DNA of 64,000 nucleotides from Terriglobia bacterium (GTDB lineage: Bacteria; Acidobacteriota; Terriglobia; Terriglobales; Acidobacteriaceae), in contig JAIQGF010000004.1 of assembly GCA_020072845.1 (NCBI GenBank), positions 253,508-317,507 of the forward strand, read 5' to 3'. The notes below the pieces were generated by a model. That model was given only the letters and a program-made list of their open reading frames with translations, ran no database searches and was not told where the DNA came from. A program made the translations under genes and the position numbers. Positions 45,653-55,271 of the stretch are shown piece by piece; within the stretch, counting starts at the first letter, position 1, and each line of letters opens with the position of its first letter.

Positions 45653-45716
45653 GGTTTCAGTTTCAGTTTCAGTTTCGGCAAAACCCAACCGAAACTGAAA
45701 CTGAAACTCGAAACTG
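45653..45716. repeat. AGTTTC inverted array
   Basis: GGTTTCAGTTTCAGTTTCAG (45653-45677) faces CCGAAACTGAAACTGAAACT (45689-45716) around an 11-nt loop. It fills the rpoA-rplQ spacer. Confidence 0.9.
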
Positions 45717-46751
45717 CTATTGCTGATGCTCGAAGGCGCCGATGCCGGCGGACTGCTGCGGCAGATTGACGGCTACGGCGTTGCCGTGCTCGTCGATCTT
45801 CATGCCGAGGCTGAGCCCCATCGAGGCCAGGATTTCCTTGATCTCGTTGAGCGACTTGCGGCCGAAATTCTTGGTCTTCAGCATTTCGGCCTCGCTCTTC
45901 TGCACCAGTTCGCCGATGGACTGGATATTGGCGTTCTTCAGGCAGTTGTAACTGCGAACGCTAAGCTCCAGCTCCTCGACGGAGCGGTTGAGGTTCTCGT
46001 TGCGAATTTCCGGCTTGCGCTCGTCGGTGGCGGCGGTGGTCTCCATCTCCTCTTCGAAGTTGATGAAGATGTTCATGTGGTCCTTCACCAGCTTGGCGGC
46101 CAATCCAATCGAGTCGGCCGGGCTGACGGAGCCGTTGGTCCAGACCTCGAGCGTGAGCTTGTCGTAGTCGGTGATCTGGCCCAGGCGGGCAGCTTCCACC
46201 GTGTAGTTGCACTTGCGCACCGGCGAGTGCACCGAGTCGATGGGAATGAAGCCGATGCCCAGGTCCTCTTCGAAGTTCTTGTCGGCGGAGATGTAGCCGC
46301 GGCCGCGCTTGAGGCGCATTTCCATATCGAGCTTGCCGCCTTCGCTGACGGTGGCGATGTAGACGTCCTTGTCGAGGACTTCGACGTCGGCGTCGGCCTC
46401 GATCATGCCCGAGGTGACCACGCCCGGCTGGTCGGAGCGCAGGTAGATGGCCTTGGGGCCTTCGCCGTTCAGCTTGAATGGGACCTGCTTGAGGTTGAGG
46501 ATGATGTCCGTGGCATCCTCCACCACGCCGGGAATGGACTGGAACTCGTGGAGCACGCCTTCGATCTTGACGGCGGTGACAGCCGCGCCCTCGATGGAGC
46601 TGAGAAGCACGCGGCGCAGTGCGTTGCCGATGGTGGTACCGAAGCCGCGCTCAAAGGGCTGCGCCCAGAAGCGACCGTACTTGTCGGTGAGCGTTTCGGT
46701 GTCAGCGGCCAGGCGCTTGGGTTTCTGGAAGCCTTTCCAAAGCATGTGCAT
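45717..46751 (-). CDS. rpoA: RNA polymerase subunit alpha
   Basis: Residues 1-235 form the dimerising alpha-NTD ([15 protein letters not shown], KKVxGV-type [17 protein letters not shown]). Residues ~255-325 form the alpha-CTD ([36 protein letters not shown]) that contacts UP elements and activators. The start at 46751 (MHMLWKGF, 344 residues) has a GGAGGAG site 5 nt upstream; the longer frame to 46847 lacks similarity. Confidence 0.97.
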   Translation of the reverse strand: MHMLWKGFQKPKRLAADTETLTDKYGRFWAQPFERGFGTTIGNALRRVLLSSIEGAAVTAVKIEGVLHEFQSIPGVVEDATDIILNLKQVPFKLNGEGPKAIYLRSDQPGVVTSGMIEADADVEVLDKDVYIATVSEGGKLDMEMRLKRGRGYISADKNFEEDLGIGFIPIDSVHSPVRKCNYTVEAARLGQITDYDKLTLEVWTNGSVSPADSIGLAAKLVKDHMNIFINFEEEMETTAATDERKPEIRNENLNRSVEELELSVRSYNCLKNANIQSIGELVQKSEAEMLKTKNFGRKSLNEIKEILASMGLSLGMKIDEHGNAVAVNLPQQSAGIGAFEHQQ

Positions 46752-46857
46752 TGTTCTCCTCCGGCCATGCGGCTCAATCGCGGCTTCCCTGCCGGCCCCG
46801 GCAGGATCAACGCCACGAAAGGCTGATCTGGCACGAATGGGGGCCAAAAAAGTCTAT

Positions 46858-46921
46858 GTGTCTGTCGGTCTATCGGTCGGTCGGTCATTGAGAGACCGAA
46901 AGACCGATAGACCGAACGACC
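46858..46921. repeat. CGGTCTNT inverted array
   Basis: TGTCTGTCGGTCTATCGGTC units (46858-46887) face GAGACCGAAAGACCGATAGA units (46890-46920) with almost no loop. Located between rpsD and rpoA; same unit as positions 1-73. Confidence 0.9.
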
Positions 46922-46930
46922 CAGTTACAG

Positions 46931-47560
46931 TTACTTCGAATACAGTTCAACGATCAACTGTTCGTTGACCGGCATATTGACGTCTTCGCGCTTGGGGATC
47001 GCAGTGACGCGTCCCTTCATGTTCTCGCGGTCCACCTCGAGCCAGTTCGGCGCCGGCTGATGGCTGCTGTACTCGATCGAGGAAGCGATGATGGGCAGCT
47101 TCTTGCTGGACTCGCGCACCGCAATCTCGTCGCCGGCCTTCACCTGGAACGAGGGAATATCGACCTTGCGGCCGTTGACCTGGATATGTCCGTGGCGCAC
47201 CAACTGGCGCGACTGGCGGCGCGCGGTGGCGAAACCGAGGCGGTAGACGACGTTGTCGAGACGGCGCTCAAGCGCCTGCAAGAGCAATTCGCCGGTGACG
47301 CCCTTGGAACGCGTCGCTTTCTCGTAGTAGTTGCGGAACTGGCCTTCGTTGGTGAAGTAGATGCGCTTGGCTTTCTGCTTCTCGCGCAACTGCAGGCCGT
47401 ATCCGACGATCTTCGCCTTGCGGTCCTTGCCGTGCTGGCCGGGGGCGAAGTTGCGGTTTTCGATGGGACATTTATCGCTGAAGCACTTTGCCCCTTTGAG
47501 GAAGAGCTTGGTGCCTTCGCGGCGGCAAAGGCGGCAGACTGCACCTGTATATCGAGCCAA
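46931..47560 (-). CDS. rpsD: 30S ribosomal protein S4
   Basis: A primary 16S rRNA-binding assembly protein of 209 residues. The N-terminus has CRLCRREG and KCFSDKC, the four-cysteine zinc-binding (C+) form. The S4 RNA-binding domain ([21 protein letters not shown], abbreviated at its ends) lies in the middle. No S4-type operator could be judged in the repeat-filled spacers around it. Confidence 0.97.
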   Translation of the reverse strand: MARYTGAVCRLCRREGTKLFLKGAKCFSDKCPIENRNFAPGQHGKDRKAKIVGYGLQLREKQKAKRIYFTNEGQFRNYYEKATRSKGVTGELLLQALERRLDNVVYRLGFATARRQSRQLVRHGHIQVNGRKVDIPSFQVKAGDEIAVRESSKKLPIIASSIEYSSHQPAPNWLEVDRENMKGRVTAIPKREDVNMPVNEQLIVELYSK

Positions 47561-47626
47561 TGTTCTTCTCCTTTAGAGATCGGTTTACGGCATTGGCAGC
47601 CTTCTTCCCGATCAAAAATTTGTTTG

Positions 47627-47714
47627 AGTAATTTGTAATTGGTAATTTGAAACCGGCCTAGCGCGCGGCGGCGACTTTGGCCAAATTACAAATTACGAAA
47701 TTACAAATTACAAA
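47627..47714. repeat. TAATTTNG inverted array
   Basis: GAGTAATTTGTAATTGGTAA units (47627-47649) face CAAATTACAAATTACGAAAT units (47682-47714). The right arm runs up to the rpsK stop codon. The unit is AT-rich in an otherwise GC-rich region. Confidence 0.9.
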
Positions 47715-48149
47715 TTAAACGCGGCGCCGTTTCGGCGGACGGCAGCCGTTATGCGGAATCGGGGTGACGTCCTTGATGTTGCGCACCTCGATGCCGGCGG
47801 CGGCCAGGGCGCGGATGGCCGACTCGCGGCCCGATCCCGGCCCGCTGACCCGCACCTCGACCGAGCGGAGGCCGTGCTCGCGTGCCAGGTTGGCGGCGGT
47901 GATGGCGGCCTGCTGCGCGGCGAAGGGCGTGCCCTTGCGCGATCCGCGGAATCCCAGCGACCCCGAACTCTTCCAGGAGAGCACGTTGCCCTCGCTGTCA
48001 GCGATGGTGACGATGGTGTTGTTGAACGACGCCTGAATGTGAGCGATCCCAAAGGGAACGTTCTTGCGCTCACGCTTCTTGAACTTCTTGGTCTTGCCTT
48101 TTTTCGCCGGCGCTCCGGCGGTGGTTTCTGCTGCTGCTGGTTTCGCCAT
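47715..48149 (-). CDS. rpsK: 30S ribosomal protein S11
   Basis: A 144-residue platform protein near the Shine-Dalgarno helix. It has an Ala/Lys-rich N-terminal extension, then [32 protein letters not shown] and the basic end [18 protein letters not shown]. The start at 48149 (MAKPAAAE) was chosen because the 31 upstream codons translate the CGGTTNT array. Confidence 0.97.
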   Translation of the reverse strand: MAKPAAAETTAGAPAKKGKTKKFKKRERKNVPFGIAHIQASFNNTIVTIADSEGNVLSWKSSGSLGFRGSRKGTPFAAQQAAITAANLAREHGLRSVEVRVSGPGSGRESAIRALAAAGIEVRNIKDVTPIPHNGCRPPKRRRV

Positions 48150-48150
48150 T

Positions 48151-48244
48151 TCGGTTCTCGGTTTTCGGTTATCGGTTGTCGGTTCTCGGCACGTCGGTCC
48201 CGGCTCTCGAGTTGCAACAACCGAGAACCGCGAATCGATCACCG
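48151..48244. repeat. CGGTTNT inverted array
   Basis: CGGTTCTCGGTTTTCGGTTA units (48151-48189) face CAACCGAGAACCGCGAATCG units (48215-48244). Five left units show C, T, A, G and C at the free position. Confidence 0.9.
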
Positions 48245-48245
48245 A

Positions 48246-48632
48246 TTACGTCTTGGCCGCCGACTTCTTCTTGGCGGCCACGGTGCCCTTGCGCGGGCCC
48301 TTGCGGGTGCGCGCGTTGGTGTGGGTGCGCTGACCGCGAACCGGCAGGTTGCGGCGATGACGGAAGCCGCGGTACGAGCCGATTTCGATCAGGCGCTTGA
48401 TGTGCATGGAGACGTCCTTGCGCAGGTCGCCTTCCACGTTGCCCTCGCCCTCGATGACCTGGCGGATGCGGTTGACCTCTTCTTCGTTGAGGTCCTGCAC
48501 CTTCTTTTCGCCATCCACGTTGGCGGCCGCGACAATCTTGGCGGCGCGCGGGTGCCCGATGCCGTAGATGTAGGTCAGCGCGATGCGCGTGTGCTTGTTG
48601 CGCGGAAGATCCACGCCGGCAATTCTGGCCAT
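48246..48632 (-). CDS. rpsM: 30S ribosomal protein S13
   Basis: A 128-residue small-subunit head protein that contacts the 50S and P-site tRNA. It begins [20 protein letters not shown] and has [20 protein letters not shown] followed by a Lys/Ala-rich tail. The start at 48632 excludes the upstream CGATGGN array, which is open in frame. Confidence 0.97.
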   Translation of the reverse strand: MARIAGVDLPRNKHTRIALTYIYGIGHPRAAKIVAAANVDGEKKVQDLNEEEVNRIRQVIEGEGNVEGDLRKDVSMHIKRLIEIGSYRGFRHRRNLPVRGQRTHTNARTRKGPRKGTVAAKKKSAAKT

Positions 48633-48642
48633 AAAACCTCTT

Positions 48643-48700
48643 GTCGATGGTCGATGGTCGATGGCCGATGGCCCGGAAGCCAACGACCAACCGACGACGA
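48643..48700. repeat. CGATGGN array
   Basis: GTCGATGGTCGATGGTCGAT tandem heptamers (48643-48672), then an imperfect second arm (CAACGACCAACCGACGACGA). Located in the rpmJ-rpsM spacer. Confidence 0.8.
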
Positions 48701-48704
48701 CGGA

Positions 48705-48818
48705 TTATCCCTGGCGTTGTTTATGTTTCGTGTTTTCGCAGATCACCCGCACCACGCCCTTGCGGCGGATGACCTTGCACTTGTCGCAAATCTTCTTGAC
48801 CGAAGCCCGTACCTTCAT
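48705..48818 (-). CDS. rpmJ: 50S ribosomal protein L36
   Basis: A 37-residue zinc-binding protein of the large subunit. It reads [20 protein letters not shown] and ends [13 protein letters not shown], with the C-C-C-H zinc set intact. It sits between infA and rpsM as in the classical order. Confidence 0.97.
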   Translation of the reverse strand: MKVRASVKKICDKCKVIRRKGVVRVICENTKHKQRQG

Positions 48819-48820
48819 GA

Positions 48821-48851
48821 CAGTTTCCAGTTTCCAGTTTCTAGTTTCCAG
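48821..48851. repeat. CAGTTTC array
   Basis: Four units CAGTTTC/CAGTTTC/CAGTTTC/TAGTTTC lie immediately 5' of rpmJ. No clear second arm is present. Confidence 0.75.
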
Positions 48852-48876
48852 AGCCAGAGGCCATGGAACGCAAAAC

Positions 48877-49095
48877 CTACTTGTATCGGTACACAATCCG
48901 CCCGCGGGTGAGGTCGTAAGGAGAAAGCTCCACCGCGACCCGATCGCCGGGCAAAATGCGAATGAAGTTCTTGCGCATCTTTCCGGAAACATGCGCCAGG
49001 ACCTGGTGCTTGTTTTCCAGTTCGACCTTGAACATTGCATTGGGCAGGGGCTCGATGACCACCGCCATGACTTCAATCGCGTCTTCTTTACTCAT
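48877..49095 (-). CDS. infA: Translation initiation factor IF-1
   Basis: A 72-residue OB-fold factor that occupies the A site during initiation. [40 protein letters not shown] and [18 protein letters not shown] cover the whole family. Confidence 0.98.
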   Translation of the reverse strand: MSKEDAIEVMAVVIEPLPNAMFKVELENKHQVLAHVSGKMRKNFIRILPGDRVAVELSPYDLTRGRIVYRYK

Positions 49096-49106
49096 TCAAC
49101 TCCAAA

Positions 49107-49157
49107 ACAGCTTTTAGCTCTTAGCTGTTAGCTTTTCTGGCCACTGGCCACTGACCA
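49107..49157. repeat. TTAGCTNT array with CCACTGG tail
   Basis: TTTTAGCTCTTAGCTGTTAG units, then CCACTGGCCACTGACCACT units of a different heptamer. Located in the map-infA spacer. Confidence 0.8.
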
Positions 49158-49910
49158 CTATGACGTCAAAATTACCGGCCCGTTTTCGGTGACGGCGACG
49201 CAATGCTCGAAGTGGGCGCTGAAGCTGCCGTCTTCGGTCACTGCGGTCCACTTGTCGTCGAGCACGCGGGCGCCGGGCGTGCCGGCGTTCACCATCGGCT
49301 CGATGGCGATCACCATGCCTTCGCGCAAGCGGGCGCCGTGTCCGCGGGTACCGTAGTTCGGGACCTGCGGGTCTTCGTGCAGCCGCGTCCCGATGCCGTG
49401 CCCGACAAACTCACGCACCACGCTGAAACCGTTGGCTTCGACCAGTTCCTGCACCGCCGCGCCGACGTCGCCCACGGTGTTGCCGATTTGGGCGGCGGCG
49501 ATGCCGCGGTACAGCGACGCTTCCGTGACTTCCAGAAGCTTCTGCACTTCGGGAGCGAGCTTCTCGCCCACCGGGACGGTGATGGCCGCGTCACCGTAAT
49601 AGCCGTCGAGCACGACGCCGCAATCAATGGAGACGATGTCGCCTTCCTTGAGCAACCGCTTCGGCGACGGAATGCCGTGGACGATCTCCTGGTTGACCGA
49701 CGTGCACAGCACGCAAGGGTAATCGTAATACCCCTTGAAGGCCGGCTTGGCGCCCAGTTCCTTGATCTTCTTCTCCGCCGCCCGCTCCAGGTCCATGGTG
49801 GCGACGCCGGGCTTCACCATGGCGCGGACCGTGTCGAGCACCTGGCGAACGATGCGGCCCGAGGCGCGCATCTTGTCCAGCTCGGACGGCGATTTACAAA
49901 CGATGGCCAT
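49158..49910 (-). CDS. map: Methionine aminopeptidase, type I
   Basis: A 250-residue metalloprotease that removes N-terminal Met from nascent chains. Metal-ligand segments are VSIDCGVVLDGYYGDAAITV, VGHGIGTRLHEDPQVPN, AIEPMVN and FSAHFEHCVAVTE. The ATG at 49908-49910 overlaps the adk stop by 17 nt, implying coupling. The extra upstream TTG is not needed. Confidence 0.97.
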   Translation of the reverse strand: MAIVCKSPSELDKMRASGRIVRQVLDTVRAMVKPGVATMDLERAAEKKIKELGAKPAFKGYYDYPCVLCTSVNQEIVHGIPSPKRLLKEGDIVSIDCGVVLDGYYGDAAITVPVGEKLAPEVQKLLEVTEASLYRGIAAAQIGNTVGDVGAAVQELVEANGFSVVREFVGHGIGTRLHEDPQVPNYGTRGHGARLREGMVIAIEPMVNAGTPGARVLDDKWTAVTEDGSFSAHFEHCVAVTENGPVILTS

Positions 49911-50607
49911 CAATCACTTTCAACGCCTCGGTGGTGACGGCGTTCATGTCCTGGTCACCATTGATCTCGACCAACTGCCCCTTGGCCTGGTAATAATCGG
50001 CGAGAGGCAGGGTTTGCCGCTCGTAGGCCTTGAGACGTTCGGAGATCACTTCCTCGCAATCGTCACGGCGTGTAACAAGCTTCGCGCCATCGACGTCGCA
50101 GAGGTCAGCAACGCGGGGAGGCTGGAAGTACACGTTGTAAATGCGCCCGCAGGTGGGACAAGAACGCCGGCCCGTTAGCCGGCGCAACAATTGATTATAG
50201 CTCACCTGGATGCTGATCACAATCGGGAGAAGCTTGCGATCCCCTTGATTTTCAAAGCGCTTATCGGCCAAATAGCCATCGAGCCACTGGGCCTGCGCAA
50301 CCGTGCGCGGATAGCCGTCGAGAATAAACCCGCGAGCCGTGTCAGGGCGCGCCAGGCGCTCGGCGACCATGTTATTGACCAGGTCGTCCGGAACCAACCC
50401 GCCGCTATCCATGATGGCCTTGGCCGTCTTGCCGAGCTCGGTGCCGCGGTCGCGGTGGTCGCGGAGCAGGTCGCCGGTGGAGACCTGCGGGATGGCATAG
50501 CGCTCGACGATGGTTTTGGCCTGCGTTCCTTTGCCGGCGCCCGGGGCGCCCAGCAGGATGACCGGGCCGACGGTGGGGAGCGATTTGTTCACGGCAGCGC
50601 TTTCCAT
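49894..50607 (-). CDS. adk: Adenylate kinase
   Basis: Catalyses ATP + AMP = 2 ADP. The 237-residue long form has the P-loop GAPGAGKGTQAK, the AMP-binding VSTGDLLRDH and GFILDGYPRT, and a zinc-type LID (CPTCG...CDVDG). A short N-terminal extension precedes the P-loop. It sits between secY and map, as usual. Confidence 0.97.
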   Translation of the reverse strand: MESAAVNKSLPTVGPVILLGAPGAGKGTQAKTIVERYAIPQVSTGDLLRDHRDRGTELGKTAKAIMDSGGLVPDDLVNNMVAERLARPDTARGFILDGYPRTVAQAQWLDGYLADKRFENQGDRKLLPIVISIQVSYNQLLRRLTGRRSCPTCGRIYNVYFQPPRVADLCDVDGAKLVTRRDDCEEVISERLKAYERQTLPLADYYQAKGQLVEINGDQDMNAVTTEALKVIDGHRL

Positions 50608-50703
50608 GTTTCACGTTTCGAGTTTCACGTTTCACGTTCTCCGGTTCCGCGTGTCAATAGGGACCATGACCACGTGAAACGCGAAACGTGAAACCTTGAA
50701 ACT
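50608..50703. repeat. TTTCACG inverted array
   Basis: TTTCACGTTTCGAGTTTCAC units (50608-50638) face CACGTGAAACGCGAAACGTG units (50670-50703). It begins at the adk start codon and ends at the secY stop. Confidence 0.9.
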
Positions 50704-50707
50704 GGTG

Positions 50708-52111
50708 TTAGGCCCACGTCCTGCGGCCGCGGATACGCCCGCTGCGCGGGGTAAAGCCTTCGTAATGGCGCATGATCAACTGCGCTTCGACCTGCTGCAC
50801 GGTGTCCATGGCGACGCCGACCACAATCAGCAGCGACGTGCCGCCGAAGTAAAAGGTGACGCCCAATCCGTTGGTGATCCAGGCCGGGAGCTTTTCAAAA
50901 AACGCGCCCATCGCTCCCGGCAGGTGGTTCAGGTGAATGCCGGCGATCATCCATTCCGGGATAAAGGAGATGATGATCAGGTAGAACGCGCCCACCAGCG
51001 TGATGCGGGTCAGGATCTCGTTGATCGAATCCGCCGTGCGCTTGCCGGGCCGAATGCCGGGAATGAACCCGCCGTACTTCCGCATGTTGTCGGCAACCTC
51101 GTTGGGGTTGAAGACGATGCTGACGTAGAAGTAGGCGAAGAAGATGATCCCGATAGCGTAGAGCAGCGTGTACAGCGGCTCGCCCCAGGAGAGCGCGCGC
51201 AGCAGCGGCCCGAAATAACGGTTGTCGCGCAGGAAAAAGCCGGCAGTCTGCGGCAGGGTCAAAAGCGACGAGGCGAAGATCACGGGCATGACGCCGCCGG
51301 AATTGACGCGCAGCGGCAGGTGGGTGGAGCCGCCGCCCATCACCTTGCGTCCGACCACGCGTTTGGCGTACTGCACCGGGATGCGGCGCTCGCTGCGCTC
51401 GGTGAAGACGATGAAGGCGACGACGGCGATCATCAGCACGATCAGGATGATCACGGCGGGCGCGGTGAAGGCGCCCCAGGCGTCGGTGCGAACCTTGTCA
51501 ACCAGGTCGGCGATGCCGCGCGGCAAACCGACGACAATGCCGGCGAAGATCAGCAGCGACATGCCGTTGCCGATACCGCGTTCGGTGATCTGCTCGCCCA
51601 GCCACATGATGAAGACCGAACCGGTGGTGAGTGTGAGCACGGTCATCACAACGAATCCCCAACCCGGGTTAGTGACGAAGGCCACGCCACCGGAGGCGGT
51701 CTGGCGCTCCAGCGTGATGGCGATGCCGAACGACTGCATGGCGCTGAGGATCAGCGTCAGGTAGCGCGTCCACTCGGTGATCTTCTTGCGCCCCAGTTCG
51801 CCTTCCTTCTGCAATTTCGCCAGCGGCTCATATACCACGGTCAGCAATTGCAGGATGATGGAGGCGGTGATGTAGGGCATGATGCCCAGGGCGAAGATGG
51901 TCAGGCGGCGAAGCTGGCCGCCGCTGAACAGGTCCACGAAGCCGAGGAAGGTGCCGCGGTTCTGCTCGAAGAACTGCTGCAACAAGTCGGCGTTGATGCC
52001 CGGCGTCGGGATGTGCCCGCCGAGGCGGTACACCGCCAGCAACCCCAGCGTGAACAGGATGCGCTTGCGGAGGTCGGGAACGCGAAATACGTTGGATAGC
52101 TTTTCCAGCAT
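50708..52111 (-). CDS. secY: Protein translocase subunit SecY
   Basis: The ten-helix channel subunit of the Sec translocon, 467 residues. Helix 2 ([15 protein letters not shown]), the SEGMR-equivalent [18 protein letters not shown] loop and the C-terminal [19 protein letters not shown] end are clear. Its position after rplO and before adk is canonical. Confidence 0.97.
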   Translation of the reverse strand: MLEKLSNVFRVPDLRKRILFTLGLLAVYRLGGHIPTPGINADLLQQFFEQNRGTFLGFVDLFSGGQLRRLTIFALGIMPYITASIILQLLTVVYEPLAKLQKEGELGRKKITEWTRYLTLILSAMQSFGIAITLERQTASGGVAFVTNPGWGFVVMTVLTLTTGSVFIMWLGEQITERGIGNGMSLLIFAGIVVGLPRGIADLVDKVRTDAWGAFTAPAVIILIVLMIAVVAFIVFTERSERRIPVQYAKRVVGRKVMGGGSTHLPLRVNSGGVMPVIFASSLLTLPQTAGFFLRDNRYFGPLLRALSWGEPLYTLLYAIGIIFFAYFYVSIVFNPNEVADNMRKYGGFIPGIRPGKRTADSINEILTRITLVGAFYLIIISFIPEWMIAGIHLNHLPGAMGAFFEKLPAWITNGLGVTFYFGGTSLLIVVGVAMDTVQQVEAQLIMRHYEGFTPRSGRIRGRRTWA

Positions 52112-52135
52112 AAGACCCTTGTCGTTGGTCGATGT

Positions 52136-52164
52136 CGAAGCGCTCGAGGGCGAGCGCGCTCCAT
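52136..52164. repeat. GAAGCGCTCGAGG hairpin element
   Basis: GAAGCGCTCGAGGGCGAGCG continues CGCTCC. It is the reverse-complement relative of the 39722-39756 element. Located in the 60-bp secY-rplO spacer next to a GTCGTTGGTCGATG fragment. Confidence 0.6.
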
Positions 52165-52171
52165 CAACTCG

Positions 52172-52693
52172 CTAAGCTTGCTTCTTCTGCTTGCCGGCGC
52201 GCTTCTGGGCGCGGGCGGCTTGGAACCTGTTCTTCACCGGAGCAGGCTCCTTGATTTCGATGACGGTCGCGGTACCGCCGGCAGCCTTAATCTTCTCTTC
52301 CGCCGACTTGGAAAACTTGTGCGCGTGCACGGTAAGGGCGGATTTCAGATCGCCGTCGCCGAGAACCTTCACGCGTTTGTTCCTGCCCTTGACCAGGCCG
52401 CGGGTGCGGAGCAGGTCGGGCGTGACGTTGCTTTCGCCGAGGTCGGCGAGTTCGGAAAGATGCACGATCGAGTACTCTTCGCGGAAGATGTTAAAAAAAC
52501 CGCGCTTGGGGAGGCGGCGGTGCAGGGGCATCTGGCCGCCTTCAAAGCCGCGCAGGATGCGGGCGCCGCTGCGCGAACGCTGTCCCTTGTGTCCGCGGGT
52601 GGAGGTCTTGCCCATGCCCGAACCCATGCCGCGGCCGACGCGCTTGCGGTTTTCGGAGGAGCGTTTGGGTGCTCGTAAATTCGATAAATTCAT
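52172..52693 (-). CDS. rplO: 50S ribosomal protein L15
   Basis: A late-assembly 50S protein of 173 residues, longer than the usual ~145 owing to a basic tail (FQAARAQKRAGKQKKQA). MNLSNLRAPKRSSENRKRVG, GKTSTRGHKGQRSRSG and FEGGQMPLHRRLPKRGF identify it. Confidence 0.97.
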   Translation of the reverse strand: MNLSNLRAPKRSSENRKRVGRGMGSGMGKTSTRGHKGQRSRSGARILRGFEGGQMPLHRRLPKRGFFNIFREEYSIVHLSELADLGESNVTPDLLRTRGLVKGRNKRVKVLGDGDLKSALTVHAHKFSKSAEEKIKAAGGTATVIEIKEPAPVKNRFQAARAQKRAGKQKKQA

Positions 52694-52695
52694 TT

Positions 52696-52778
52696 TTAGC
52701 TCTCAGCTCTCAGCTATCAGCCGGTCTATCGGTCTGTCGGTCGGCAAGGATCCATAGACCAAAAGACCGACAGACCTA
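52696..52778. repeat. Chimeric array: CAGCTNT joined to CGGTCTNT
   Basis: TTAGCTCTCAGCTCTCAGCT units (52696-52720) change within one unit to CCGGTCTATCGGTCTGTCGG units (52721-52744). Only the second family has a matching right arm (52752-52778). Located in the rpmD-rplO spacer. Confidence 0.85.
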
Positions 52779-52988
52779 TCCGTTTACTACCTTCACCAAA
52801 TGCGGCACTTTGGCGACCATACCGCGAATGGAGGGCGAATCTTCGCGCTCAATCACCTGGTTCAAGCGGGTGAAGCCGAGGCCGCGAACGACCTTCTTGT
52901 GCTTCGCCGGCGCGCAGATGGCCGAACGTACCCACTTGAGATGCAGGGTACCCTTGTTCGAGTTCGTCTTCGTTTTTGCCGGAGTCAT
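52776..52988 (-). CDS. rpmD: 50S ribosomal protein L30
   Basis: A 70-residue protein with a short basic N-terminal extension, then LHLKWVRSAICAPAKHKKVV and GFTRLNQVIEREDSPSIRGM. The ATG overlaps the rpsE stop (TGATG), so the two are coupled and no repeat intervenes. Confidence 0.95.
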   Translation of the reverse strand: MTPAKTKTNSNKGTLHLKWVRSAICAPAKHKKVVRGLGFTRLNQVIEREDSPSIRGMVAKVPHLVKVVNG

Positions 52989-53503
52989 CACAGCTCCTGT
53001 GCCGTCTTGCCGCGCATGGTGGCGACTTCCTGGCGATCGCGCAATTTCTTGAGCGCGTCAAAGGTGGCCTTGACCACGTTATGCGGGTTGGTGGTGCCGA
53101 TGGACTTGGTCAGCACGTTTTGGATGCCGGCCGAGGTCATGACGGCGCGCACGGCGCCCCCGGCGATGACGCCGGTGCCTTCCGGGGCGGGCTTCAGCAG
53201 CACCATGCCGGAGCCGAAGCGTCCGAGAACGGTGTGCGGGATGGTGGTCTGGTTGATGTTGACCCGGACAAGATTTTTCTTGGCCGCCTCAATCCCCTTG
53301 CGGATCGCCTGCGGCACTTCCTTGGCCTTGCCGGCGCCGTAGCCGACCACCGCGGCCGAGGGATCACCGACCACCACCAGCGCGGCAAAGGACAGGTTCT
53401 TGCCGCCCTTCACAACCTTGGTGACGCGGTTGATGGCGACGACCTGGTCCTTGAGCTGGTAGTTGCCGGCGTCGAGTTTTCTCTTCACGGTAGCGATTGC
53501 CAT
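52988..53503 (-). CDS. rpsE: 30S ribosomal protein S5
   Basis: A 171-residue decoding-fidelity protein. The N-terminal double-stranded-RNA-binding domain has [20 protein letters not shown] and FAALVVVGD; the C-terminal part has [20 protein letters not shown]. Stop and start overlap with rpmD. Confidence 0.97.
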   Translation of the reverse strand: MAIATVKRKLDAGNYQLKDQVVAINRVTKVVKGGKNLSFAALVVVGDPSAAVVGYGAGKAKEVPQAIRKGIEAAKKNLVRVNINQTTIPHTVLGRFGSGMVLLKPAPEGTGVIAGGAVRAVMTSAGIQNVLTKSIGTTNPHNVVKATFDALKKLRDRQEVATMRGKTAQEL

Positions 53504-53529
53504 TGGTATCTCGATTCGTCTAACTCGTC

Positions 53530-53600
53530 TTCGGTTATCGGTTGTCGGTGATCGGTCGGCGCCGGTTGAACCGACAACCGAAAACCGAGGACCGATAACC
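53530..53600. repeat. CGGTTNT inverted array
   Basis: TTCGGTTATCGGTTGTCGGT units (53530-53559) face CCGACAACCGAAAACCGAGG units (53569-53600) around a 9-nt loop. It fills most of the rplR-rpsE spacer. Confidence 0.9.
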
Positions 53601-53602
53601 TT

Positions 53603-53968
53603 TCAAAACTGCAATCCGGCCGCGCGGGCGGCGTCGGCCAGGGCCTTGATGCGCCCGTGGTAGAGGTAGCCGCCGCGATCGAAGACGACCTTGGCGATTC
53701 CCTTCTCCTTGGCGCGCTCGGCGACCCGCTTGCCGACTTCCTTGGCGGAGGCGACGTTGCCGCCGGTGCGCTTGCTGGCCTTGGCGCCCTCGACTGTGCT
53801 CGCCGACACCAGTGTCTTGCCGTGCAGGTCGTCAATGACCTGGGCATAGATGTGGTTGAGCGAGCGGTACACGTTGAGGCGCGGGCGCTCCGGGGTGCCG
53901 ACCATCCGCTTGCGGATGCGGTCGTGAACCTTGGAGCGGGACTGATTTTTCGAAGTCGTCGTCAGCAT
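53603..53968 (-). CDS. rplR: 50S ribosomal protein L18
   Basis: A 121-residue 5S rRNA-binding protein. [32 protein letters not shown] and the C-terminal [20 protein letters not shown] are diagnostic. Confidence 0.97.
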   Translation of the reverse strand: MLTTTSKNQSRSKVHDRIRKRMVGTPERPRLNVYRSLNHIYAQVIDDLHGKTLVSASTVEGAKASKRTGGNVASAKEVGKRVAERAKEKGIAKVVFDRGGYLYHGRIKALADAARAAGLQF

Positions 53969-53979
53969 TGTTTCTTTCC

Positions 53980-54073
53980 ATTTAGTGATTTAGCGATTTC
54001 GTGATTGAGTGATTTGCGGATCGCGTCGATATTCGCTGCTTCCGACAAAATCATTCAATCACCAATCACTCCA
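53980..54073. repeat. GTGATTTN inverted array
   Basis: TTTAGTGATTTAGCGATTTC units (53980-54016) face AATCATTCAATCACCAATCA units (54046-54073). Located in the rplF-rplR spacer. Confidence 0.85.
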
Positions 54074-54079
54074 TCGAAT

Positions 54080-54619
54080 TTACTTCGCCCCCGTCTTTCC
54101 AACCTTCTTCTTCAGCCGCTCGCCGGCGTAGCGCACGCCCTTGTTCTTGTACGGGTCAGGCGGACGCAGGGCACGCATTTCGGCGGCGACCTGACCGACC
54201 TTCTGGCGGTCAATGCCGCTGACGCTCAGGCGCGTCTGCTTCGGGTCCACGGCGACCGCGATGCCGTCGGGCAGCGGGTACTCGATGGGGTGCGAGTATC
54301 CCAGCGTAAACACCACGACATTTTTGGTCTTCAACTCGGCGCGGTAACCGATGCCGACGATTTCCAGATCGCGGTTCCAACCCTTGGTGACGCCCTCGAC
54401 GGCGTTGTTGATGAGCGCGCGGGTCAAGCCATGGAGCGCGGACTGGTGATCGGTTTCGCGCTGGGCGACCAGATGCCCGTCCTGCTGCGCCACCGTGATG
54501 CCCTGCGGGACGCGGGTTTCCAGCACGCCCTTCGGCCCCTGGACCTTGACCAGGTTGCCTTCGATGGAGACCTTCACCCCTTGCGGGATGGCAATCGGCT
54601 TTCTTCCAATTCGTGACAT
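54080..54619 (-). CDS. rplF: 50S ribosomal protein L6
   Basis: A 179-residue protein near the factor-binding site. [20 protein letters not shown] at the start and the L6 signature [20 protein letters not shown] at the end are both present. Confidence 0.97.
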   Translation of the reverse strand: MSRIGRKPIAIPQGVKVSIEGNLVKVQGPKGVLETRVPQGITVAQQDGHLVAQRETDHQSALHGLTRALINNAVEGVTKGWNRDLEIVGIGYRAELKTKNVVVFTLGYSHPIEYPLPDGIAVAVDPKQTRLSVSGIDRQKVGQVAAEMRALRPPDPYKNKGVRYAGERLKKKVGKTGAK

Positions 54620-54621
54620 AT

Positions 54622-54752
54622 TAGCTCTCGGCTCTCGGCTGTCGGCTCGCGGCTGGTTCGGCCGGCTTCCAGCGTCAAATCGTTATCAGTTATCGGTTCT
54701 CGGTTATCGGTTTCCGTAGTTGTCAGTTTCGAGTACCGATAACCGACAACCC
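54622..54752. repeat. Double array: CGGCTNT then CGGTTNT
   Basis: GCTCTCGGCTCTCGGCTGTC units (54623-54656) are followed by TTATCGGTTCTCGGTTATCG units (54682-54715), then a right arm (ACCGATAACCGACAACC, 54734-54752) complementary to the second family. Located in the rpsH-rplF spacer. Confidence 0.85.
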
Positions 54753-54755
54753 TCT

Positions 54756-55154
54756 TCAGTAAATCTCGCACAAGATCTCGCCGCCCACGCCCTGCTTGCG
54801 CGCATCGCGGCCGGTCATGACTCCCCGCGGGGTGGTCAGGATGTTGATGCCCATACCCCCGAGCACGCGCGGAATCTCGTCGTGTCCGACGTAAACGCGG
54901 CAGCCGGGACTCGACACCCGTTGCAGGCGCGAAATCGCGGCTTCGTTGTTGTTGCCGTACTTCAGGTAAACGCGCAACACCTTGCGGCCTTCTTCCTCGG
55001 TGGCCTTGAAGTTCGAGATGAAGCCCTCTTCCTTGAGGATGCGGGCCAACTCAAGCTTCAGCTTGGAGGCAGGGACGTCCACCTTTTGCTGGCGGGCGCG
55101 AATGCCGTTGCGGATGCGGGTCAAGAAATCTGCGACCGGATCGGTCAAACTCAT
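54756..55154 (-). CDS. rpsH: 30S ribosomal protein S8
   Basis: A 132-residue 16S rRNA-binding protein and, in other bacteria, the translational repressor of the spc block. It starts MSLTDPVADFLTRIRNGIRA after a GGAGAAG ribosome site and ends GVMTGRDARKQGVGGEILC. No S8-like operator was identified. Confidence 0.97.
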   Translation of the reverse strand: MSLTDPVADFLTRIRNGIRARQQKVDVPASKLKLELARILKEEGFISNFKATEEEGRKVLRVYLKYGNNNEAAISRLQRVSSPGCRVYVGHDEIPRVLGGMGINILTTPRGVMTGRDARKQGVGGEILCEIY

Positions 55155-55217
55155 TGTGTTACTTCTCCTTTGCCCGTTCGCTCCCAATCGCTTGGGAGAA
55201 CCAGCGGCAATGCGTTG

Positions 55218-55253
55218 CTGTCGATGGTCAATGGCCGATGGTCGATGGCGACC
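55218..55253. repeat. CGATGGN array
   Basis: TGTCGATGGTCAATGGCCGA tandem heptamers with no evident second arm, in the rpsN-rpsH spacer. Same unit as 48643-48700. Confidence 0.75.
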
Positions 55254-55271
55254 AGGGCCGCGACCGCTTCC

